A stretch of DNA of 64,000 bases, from assembly GCA_010093685.1 (NCBI GenBank), contig MU006218.1:1676933-1740932 (forward strand). Direction: 5' to 3'. Both the position numbers and the translations under genes were made by a program. The DNA comes from Ophiobolus disseminans. Lineage: Eukaryota; Ascomycota; Dothideomycetes; Pleosporales; Phaeosphaeriaceae. The notes under the pieces were generated by a model. That model was not told the origin of the DNA. It saw only the letters and a program-made list of their open reading frames with translations, and did not search any database. This document shows positions 57,345 through 64,000 of this stretch, piece by piece. Within the stretch, counting starts at the first letter, position 1; each line of letters opens with the position of its first letter.

Positions 57345-57768
57345 CAAGCTTCACCGTGAAGAACTTCAACCCGACTAGCTCCACTCCCATCACTATCGCA
57401 AGTGAGGGGTTCAGTGCGCCCTGCCGACAAGCCACCAGACAACAGACAAGCTCTATGACTACGAGCTACGTAGAGATCGCTAGTCATCACCTCACTAGGC
57501 TGAGTCTGAATAAGCTTCGGCTCATGATGTTTCACCTCCTTCAAAAATTCCACTACTTCGATTGGTTGAGTCTCCTCAGGCTCCAGAGCCACAGTCGATC
57601 CCAGATCGATAAGAAGCCCCAGAAAGGAGGCGAATATAGTCGCACAGCGCCGTTACAACCAAACGAGACACCTCCCCAGGCCACACCGGAATACCCAATT
57701 CTTCCAGAAGCAGCTCTCCTGGCTTCCTACGCTAGGTCTCTTGAAAGAATGGGTCCACAGACCACGAC

Positions 57769-58053
57769 ATGTCTGCGCTCAACGAGATGGCGGTGACGAA
57801 CATGAGCTACGAGGACGCCTTCCAAGAGGAACCAAAAGATACCAATCACCAAGAGACTTATCTGCCAGCCACAGAGGATGATGCATGGAAGGATCCGTCG
57901 GCGCCCGGCGTGACTGAACGGACCATAGCCAATGAGCGCACTCCTATAGAGCGACTGCACATCCACAAAAAAACCTATGAGCAATACGACGACGACCAAC
58001 TGTTTGCCATCACCATTGAACAATTTAAGGGAAATCGATCGTATCAGGAATGA
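57769..58053 (+). CDS. Hypothetical acidic ORF
   Basis: 94 residues, MSALNEMAVTNMSYEDAFQE, ending QLFAITIEQFKGNRSYQE. It is protein-like, hydrophilic, and lies in the frame that follows the RS-rich region with stops in between, so it could be the last exon of that gene. No domain recognised. Confidence 0.35.
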   Translation: MSALNEMAVTNMSYEDAFQEEPKDTNHQETYLPATEDDAWKDPSAPGVTERTIANERTPIERLHIHKKTYEQYDDDQLFAITIEQFKGNRSYQE

Positions 58054-58062
58054 TTTATTCCG

Positions 58063-58590
58063 GTGTCGATTATGTCGAAACCTCATTTTCTATCAATAAC
58101 CCATAGCGAGAAGCTTCTTAGCCCTGAGCAGGTCTCCCTGTGCGATAGATGCACCTTCATTAGCCTCGTAGGCTCGAATGCCACAACAACGCTCACTCTA
58201 AGGTATTCAGCTCACCACGTTGTATTTGGTCACACACTAACGCTTTGTCTAGAGGACCGCTCCCGCACGACTGTCTCGATCACCTTCCGACAGAACTGCG
58301 ATGCTGTCGCCTGGTCTTTTGTTGCCCTTTCTGACCGCAAGGCTGTCGTGCTTATCAACGAGACGTGGACAACAAGATGTGAGCGGAGGTCATGCTATCG
58401 CTCCTGCAGGAAGCGATATCTACACAGGCGGGAGTTCTCGCCAGCACCACGTCCAACATCCTCGAACACGACCACCTTGATCGCCTTCCAGTGGAATCGC
58501 CCTGCGCACAACAACGGACAATTCCCCGCATGGCCATCTTGGTCACGTTTATCGGGCTCACCCTGCTCACAACAATGGACGATCCGCTGA
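58063..58590 (+). CDS. Hypothetical ORF with LSDRKAVVLINETW motif (family 2)
   Basis: 175 residues. Residues about 55-110 (SRTTVSITFRQNCDAVAWSF, LSDRKAVVLINETW) align with the minus-strand ORF 54923-55258. The C-terminal third runs into local DNA repeats (ccaccttgatcgccttcca at 58472, again near 58597 and 58655) and is Ser/Pro/Trp-rich, so the true end is uncertain. Confidence 0.4.
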   Translation: MSIMSKPHFLSITHSEKLLSPEQVSLCDRCTFISLVGSNATTTLTLRYSAHHVVFGHTLTLCLEDRSRTTVSITFRQNCDAVAWSFVALSDRKAVVLINETWTTRCERRSCYRSCRKRYLHRREFSPAPRPTSSNTTTLIAFQWNRPAHNNGQFPAWPSWSRLSGSPCSQQWTIR

Positions 58591-60660
58591 ATGACCACCT
58601 TGATCGACTTCCAACCGAATTGAACTGCGCTGTGGCTTCGTCTCTTACCGCCACTTTGATCGACTTCGAACGGACGGTTCCTTGTCGTCAGATGCAGAAC
58701 TCGTGCATGGTCAATCTTATCCTCACCACCTGGAGAACGGCTGCACCAGCCACATTGTCCCAGCACTACCCAACCATTGGCACAAGCGTCCACCGTCCAA
58801 TCAATATTGCCTTGTTTGGCTTCGTCGCGGCGCCAACCACATGCAGAGCGACGAAGTTGTCAAACCAGTTCCCAAGTTGAGTACGCAAAGAATCCACACA
58901 CGATCGCCCTTGCCATTGTTGCAGCGAAGGACGACTACGTCGGCCAAATCATTTCCAAGCACTGTCAAACGATCGACCAAAGCAGCCGCCGTAAACTCGG
59001 TACGATCACAAAGCGAGACGCGAATTGGTTGGCGCATTAGTACTCGTGGCTAGCCTCACTGTTGCTTTCGGCAGCACAACGAGGGTGTACCACCATCACA
59101 ACAACTTAGTCCATCGCATCTTGCAACCGACAACAACAGCTCGGCTGTGGATCAGGTTCGACGGTACGTGTGAGCTTATAGATATACATGAATGCGCTAA
59201 GAACGTGAACACGGCAGGCTTCTAAACCTCAAGACGGTCTCCTCGTGCATGCGAAGATTGGGGTGGGCGGGCTGGGCGAGAGGGGGTGAATTCGAAGAAT
59301 TAAGAATTGGTGAAGGGGACGGGGACGGGTGTGGTATGTATTGTCTTCCTGGCTACCCTTGCGCCAATATTAAAGTGCGGAGATGAATTTGCTGACGTGG
59401 TGTAGGTGCCGTGCTTGACCGGAGCGATTGATGAAGTCAGATCAAAGAGGCATACATGTGAAGGAGTGGAGCGGCTGGGCGTGGACTTGTGGGAGTTGAA
59501 GAAGACGAGACGACAGCGAGGCAGGCGTTCGTGATATTTACACGCTGGTGACGAGAAACGAACACAGCTAATAGCCACCACCGACCGTACATGAGTGATG
59601 TCCCATTAATAGAACATTACTAGAGCGGAGTAGAGTTTAAGCAAAGCGCACACGTCAACACAAGCAGAGCAAAACGATGAGAAGAACTCTAAATGTTGAC
59701 TTTGACGGCTCTATACCCTAGAATTGAATCCTGTCTGGACCTTGCTACATCCAGGCAATGGCACGCCTAAACCCCATCAACCCAGCCTCCCGAAGACCTC
59801 CTCCTTCCCCACCATCCGCTTCCATCCGGCAACAACTCCATTCCACAACCGCACACCAGCACACGTCAACAGAAAAGTCCTCCACCGGCTAGCACATCTG
59901 CACACTTAATGTCGCGCCAAAGTCCGACCCAAGATCGTCGCACTTTGACGCGATGATCAAGTGGGGCGCAGCATTTCGAAGGACCAAACGTGCAGCGCAT
60001 CTTGCATGCGCGCTAGAACATTGTCTCAGCCTCACTGGCGTGCACGATTGGGTGGAGCAGAGCCTCCAGGCAAAACTGTAGGCAAAGTCGACGTGTCAAG
60101 CGGGATGAAGTGAGGGGAAAACCGTGCGCGATTGGCGAACCCTTGCAATAATGACCCGACCCGACTCTCTAATTGTTAGACTCGACTTTGCTTATTCACC
60201 GTTGAGCCAAACAACTAGTCTCGAAGAAGAGATACTCTGGCCCCAATCCTTCCCCTGCGGTTACCGCCCCACACCATTCCCCGATCCCAGACGCCCGCCC
60301 CAATTCCTCCTCATACCGTACACGACGTTGAGCCATCCCACGCAGCAAAGATTGTCCATCTGACCTGCGTCCGGTCAAGTTTCTAGAACGAGGCGCATCC
60401 TCCGCGACGTGGTTTCACAGCTCGCTTCTTGGGGTAAAGCTGCGTGGTAGGGCTGTGCGTTCGGGGCTGCATGTCTGATAGGTGACGACCAAGGTTATTT
60501 TGGCCAATGGGACGTGGTGCGGTTGAGAATGACATGTTGATATTGGAGTGTGGCCGGTGTGTCGTGGTTATCGTGGTGAGGTCGTGGAACGTGGTTGAAT
60601 GGGGGCTGAGAGTTTGTAGGGTGGCTGTGGATTGATCACGACATTGGTGTGGCTGCTCGA
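58591..60660. other. Gene-poor interval
   Basis: A frame near 58865-59040 (EYAKNPHTIALAIVAAKDDY) is protein-like but unrecognised. From 59220 to 60660 no coding signal was found. Confidence 0.4.
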
Positions 60661-60663
60661 AGT

Positions 60664-60818
60664 GAGGCTGTGCTGTTTGCGACTTGAACTGTACTCTGGG
60701 ATCTACGACAGGATGAACCATAGGGAAATGGAGGTCACTGTCAAAAGCGTCGTTGAGTTGTGCTGTTTGCGATTCAGACTGTACGCTGGGAGTTACGACA
60801 GGATGAATCATAGGGCAG
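60664..60818. repeat. Direct duplication of about 89 bp
   Basis: Two copies share tgtgctgtttgcgaYtYRgactgta and acgacaggatgaaYcatagg, at about 60668-60725 and 60757-60814. On the minus strand they encode HPVV-P-VQ-SQTAQ repeats in a frame of doubtful reality (60383-60811). Confidence 0.75.
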
Positions 60819-60944
60819 CGGAGTGGTGACGAGATCTGAATAGATATTGACTATCTGTGCAGCAAATTTTGCGACTACATATGAAGCGATCATAAATGCG
60901 CCAAAGGGTATAAAGCTCAAAGGAGATTCGTAACATTGTGCAAG

Positions 60945-62465
60945 TCACTCCTCAGAAGACTCATCCTCGCTATCATCAGCTGATCGTCTGGGCTTCCCAT
61001 CGCCAATCTTCCACACCCCTTGCTCCTCTACAACCAGACCTTCATTGAGCAAATACCGTTCCAGGTCCTTGTCCCTGTTCCATGCCTTGATATCAAGCAT
61101 ATCGACACTGCCTTTCCGGTCCTTTTCGAGGTGCCGTCCGACGTGCTCCATGCGCTCTTCCCATGATAACGGGCCCTCGAAAGTTCGGTCACAGAAGAGG
61201 CAGATGGACTGTTGTGGTGGTGTGCGGAGTGACTGGAGACACCGCGTTTGATGTCCTGGCAGATTATCTTCATTGACGGAAAACTCTTTCGGCGACCGCG
61301 AGGGGCTATTGTCCTTTGGTGCAGCGTGCATGCGGCGAAGATGCTGCGTGAAGAGGTCTTTACGGTTGAAGTCGTTATAGTAAAAGGTCTGGTCGTCATG
61401 AGGATCGGTTGTGGGTGGACAGAGGTCGCAGCGCCAGAAGCCAACTTTGATGTGTTGTGTGTTGACGTGCCGCTTCCACTCATTCTTGGAGGAGAATGTG
61501 GAGATGCAGCCATATGCAGCAAGCGGGCAGGGGAAGGGACGCCGGTCGTCGTCCGTTTCGACATGCTTTCTCGCAGCGTTCGAGGTCCGCCGGGCCTTCT
61601 TGTGTGCCTTTGTCGTAGAGGACTTGGCGACGCTTGTACGGCGCTTTGAAATCCTGTTCGGGCTGCCGATGGAGGCAGAGGATCTCCTCCGTTTGCCTGA
61701 TCGGCTGGATGTTGGGCTGTAGTCCGAGTCAGACGCAGGGTCTTCCGGGGCGTCTTCGATCAGTGTCACTTCCTCAGCGTCTCGCGGTGAGTTGCCAATG
61801 CCCGAGTCGGCATACTCGCGGAAGCTTTCAGAGGTGGCGGTCTCTATCTTCACCGGGGTGTGCTCGCGATTGCATACGGCTTCCTCTTTGAGGTCGACAG
61901 TCTCAATGTCCTCCATGGTGGGCTCAGACTCGAGCTCATGGTGTTCGTACTCCAGCTGGCGTAGATTGACGCTACCCCCGATGTGAGGCGGGCTAGGTAA
62001 GTAGCCGCAGGCCTTGAAGTGCTCGGTGGTTGGATATGGCAGTGATGACTGAGAATGGGCGTCAGTTGGACTTCCGTACGGCATCGCCCGAAAGATATGT
62101 GGCGAGCGAAGCTCGTTTTGCGTGACGTTGCTGGAGCCAGATGCCGATGTCCGATCTGGTGAGACGTTACGATAGCAGTCTGCTGACGGCCACTGCTCGT
62201 ACGGTCGCCGCTCGACGGGGAAAGTGGCATGGAGGACGCCATGCGTGATCGGATACTGATCGTGCATGAAACGTTCCATTGGTGGCATGCTCACTGTGCC
62301 ATGGTCGAGCTCGTCAAAGTACATTGCATCATCCGAATGGAAGTGCACGTCTTGCTGTTTGTAGGAAGGCATGTAATAGTGCTCTGAACCCCAACCAGTA
62401 TATCGTGGTTCCTCCATGTTGATCTGTGGCAGGTCCACAAACTGGTGGGAAGACATGGCAAGCAT
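60945..62465 (-). CDS. C2H2 zinc-finger transcription factor-like protein
   Basis: Single exon, 506 residues. The N-terminal 250 residues are disordered with acidic stretches; basic clusters near 257-300 (SGKRRRSSAS, RISKRRTS, KAHKKARRTS) look like nuclear localisation signals. Finger 1 spans about 313-338 (CPLAAYGCISTFSSKNEWKR, then H..H), finger 2 about 346-380 (CDLC, long loop, HLRRMH) and finger 3 about 422-445 (CLFCDRTFEGPLSWEERMEH). The pattern with Trp in SKNEWKRH is typical of a filamentous-fungal C2H2 group. The tail is acidic (DDSEDESSEE). The likely role is nuclear DNA binding; targets are unknown. An in-frame ATG at residue 4 is an alternative start. Confidence 0.85.
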   Translation of the reverse strand: MLAMSSHQFVDLPQINMEEPRYTGWGSEHYYMPSYKQQDVHFHSDDAMYFDELDHGTVSMPPMERFMHDQYPITHGVLHATFPVERRPYEQWPSADCYRNVSPDRTSASGSSNVTQNELRSPHIFRAMPYGSPTDAHSQSSLPYPTTEHFKACGYLPSPPHIGGSVNLRQLEYEHHELESEPTMEDIETVDLKEEAVCNREHTPVKIETATSESFREYADSGIGNSPRDAEEVTLIEDAPEDPASDSDYSPTSSRSGKRRRSSASIGSPNRISKRRTSVAKSSTTKAHKKARRTSNAARKHVETDDDRRPFPCPLAAYGCISTFSSKNEWKRHVNTQHIKVGFWRCDLCPPTTDPHDDQTFYYNDFNRKDLFTQHLRRMHAAPKDNSPSRSPKEFSVNEDNLPGHQTRCLQSLRTPPQQSICLFCDRTFEGPLSWEERMEHVGRHLEKDRKGSVDMLDIKAWNRDKDLERYLLNEGLVVEEQGVWKIGDGKPRRSADDSEDESSEE

Positions 62466-64000
62466 TGGATGGTTGAATAGTCGAGCTGATGGTGGATGTT
62501 AGTTTGGAACTCGCGTGTCGGTACTCGTCTTACCTCAATAGTTTGTGACTTTGGTCTATCTGGCCCTTGATCGTTGGCGGAGGTCGGGTAGAAGTAGGCC
62601 GCGAACTCAATCCGAGTCAAGATGTGGGAAAAAACAAATGTGGCTGTGCCAATCTTAGAGGCAGCAAGATATAATTTCGAACTCTTGCACTGCCCTCAAT
62701 GTCGGTATGGTGTACCCCCATTTCTTGTCCCCATCCCGAATCCCTTTATGATTGATACTCACAGCAGAGCCGCATGGCCTACCCAATCAGAACGCGTGTG
62801 CACGACCCATACTTGGCTGCATTGACCCCTGACAAGATTGCTCTCACCGGTGGGCCCCTCGCTTGGGCTTGACAGCCAGAACAGCCACCACTGACCATAC
62901 GTGGGCGTCTAGCTCTGGCCGCAGCACATTGGGTTAAAGCCCCAGACGAAGCCCCAGAAAGAAAAGTAATTACGCCATGAATGCGGTAGATCGCAACCAT
63001 TTCGCAGCACGCTCCGAGCTTCGTGCAGTTTGGCGCACTCAGCGGATATGAAAGGATTCGGCAATGTGCTCATGGAATGACCTGGAGATTTATGCAGGGC
63101 TGTCGCAAGCTTTGTACTGCTGTTGCACCTTGTTGGGATGATCTTTGCCTGAGGGTGACCCGAGTATTTTGTGCCTGCTAGCGGGTAGGTGTGTTCACCG
63201 TTGGGACGATTAGCACGAGCAAAAGGCATGATGAAGCGAGTCGTCTCTCTTTGGATAGCGATAGCTTCATCTGGAGGCCGGTCATGGCAGGGCTTACATT
63301 GCTGTTCCCGCACCTGCATAGACGTGCCTGGCCGTTCAGGCCTCAACCGCGGAACCGAATGGTTGGTTGAGCCACTGGTGTGTGCGGAAGCTGTAGTAAA
63401 CCCTCGTTCGATTGGCGAGCAGGACCTCTCAATGGGGCGCATTTGGTAGTCGACTATGCTCTAATTAGGCAGCGAGGCAGCTAAACAGGGCGGAGCATCT
63501 ACTCAAGCTAGTCGTACTTTCTTCAACGGGCACTGGATGTGAGCTGGCAGCGTATCCATCAGTGAGTGGTAAAGTACGTCAAAACCTTAGTCGTGCGCGG
63601 CCGATCAATTGCTCCGGTCATTCATCGAGGGTCGAGGCGTCGGGGCGCATTGGGGGCGGTACGAGCCGTACAGTTGTCGAAGAGGAAACATCAGCGAGGT
63701 GGCGGGGAAGTGGAGGACTCCCGGAGGCGTTGTGCCGTCCCAAGTTGAGCAACCACTGCCATTCCTTACCCCTGCATCGGCGCTGGACGAGTTCGTCTTC
63801 ACGCATTTGCTGTCGAGTAAAGCCAGATTCTCCGGCGGCTCTGCGCCGAAGTTTGCTGGACAAAGATTCGTCATTATCAATTTCGCTGCAGTGTTTGCGC
63901 ATGTGTGTCAGCTATCATTCTGCCCCCGCAGATCCCTAGGATGCATTCGACATCGTACCACACTGCCACATGTACCACATCACCGGGTCGAGGTGTCATA
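62466..64000. other. Promoter of the C2H2 gene, then no recognisable gene
   Basis: Frames at 62909-63442 and 63562-63939 overlap opposite-strand frames and carry no domain. The window ends without a further gene start I can support. Confidence 0.45.

Noticed and set aside
60383..60811. Peptide ORF ending CASF, considered as a CaaX pheromone precursor
   Set aside because: The ending is not a typical CaaX box, the frame spans a DNA duplication, and there is no promoter support.

Overview
The window looks like a piece of a filamentous ascomycete chromosome, most likely a Dothideomycete (Pleosporales-like). The reasons are introns of about 46-86 nt with GT..AG ends and CTAAC/CTGAC branch points, typical ascomycete genes (Nop12, Dep1, RlmA-type MADS box, a penta-EF protein, a SUR7/PalI protein, a C2H2 factor, a KP4-like relic), and a transposon block mutated in the style of repeat-induced point mutation (RIP). 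No species is claimed.

Region 1 (1-20575) is a nested transposon graveyard with no intact genes. It holds an integrase-chromodomain end of one Gypsy element with its LTR (about 1364-3114), two or three LTR fragments (3522-4345), a Gypsy chromovirus split into a minus-strand gag-protease-RT-RNase H part (4346-7788, LTR 7789-8067) and a plus-strand integrase-chromodomain part (12715-13750, LTR 13751-14089), a Copia element split into 8068-12714 and 14090-14713, and a structurally complete Copia (15155-20395) with 197-bp LTRs and a 5-bp target duplication ACAAT. That Copia interrupts an unclassified repeat also present at the left edge. Reading frames are riddled with TAG/TAA where Gln or Trp is expected. 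The C-to-T changes fall almost only in CCA and TCA, while ACA and GCA survive. The two LTRs of the split Gypsy are flanked by TTAGG and its reverse complement, so the nest was inverted after it formed.

Region 2 (20575-24830) has a decayed sugar-transporter gene beside the transposons, then an intact five-exon MFS sugar transporter whose upstream region carries an 88-bp duplication with two CreA-like CCGGGG sites.

Region 3 (25 to 45 kb) is the gene-dense core: Nop12 and Dep1 (divergent), an F-box relic, a small secreted six-cysteine protein, an RlmA/Mef2-type MADS factor, a penta-EF calcium protein, a small dsRNA-binding-like protein, a SUR7/PalI membrane protein, and two conserved disordered proteins in divergent orientation. 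These are mostly independent housekeeping or regulatory genes. RlmA, SUR7/PalI and the penta-EF protein share a loose theme of cell wall, cortex and calcium.

Region 4 (45 to 60.9 kb) is gene-poor and looks accessory. It has a broken KP4-killer-toxin-like gene, degenerate direct repeats (48.4-49.3 kb), an unrecognised multi-exon gene or relic (49.8-51.3 kb), a 6-7 unit minisatellite (52.5-53.2 kb) and several fragments of unknown, apparently related protein families (53.3-58.6 kb), including an arginine/serine-rich ORF. Region 5 (60.9-64 kb) has a single-exon C2H2 zinc-finger gene and then about 1.5 kb without a recognisable gene. Exon joins were inferred by eye from frame and splice signals.
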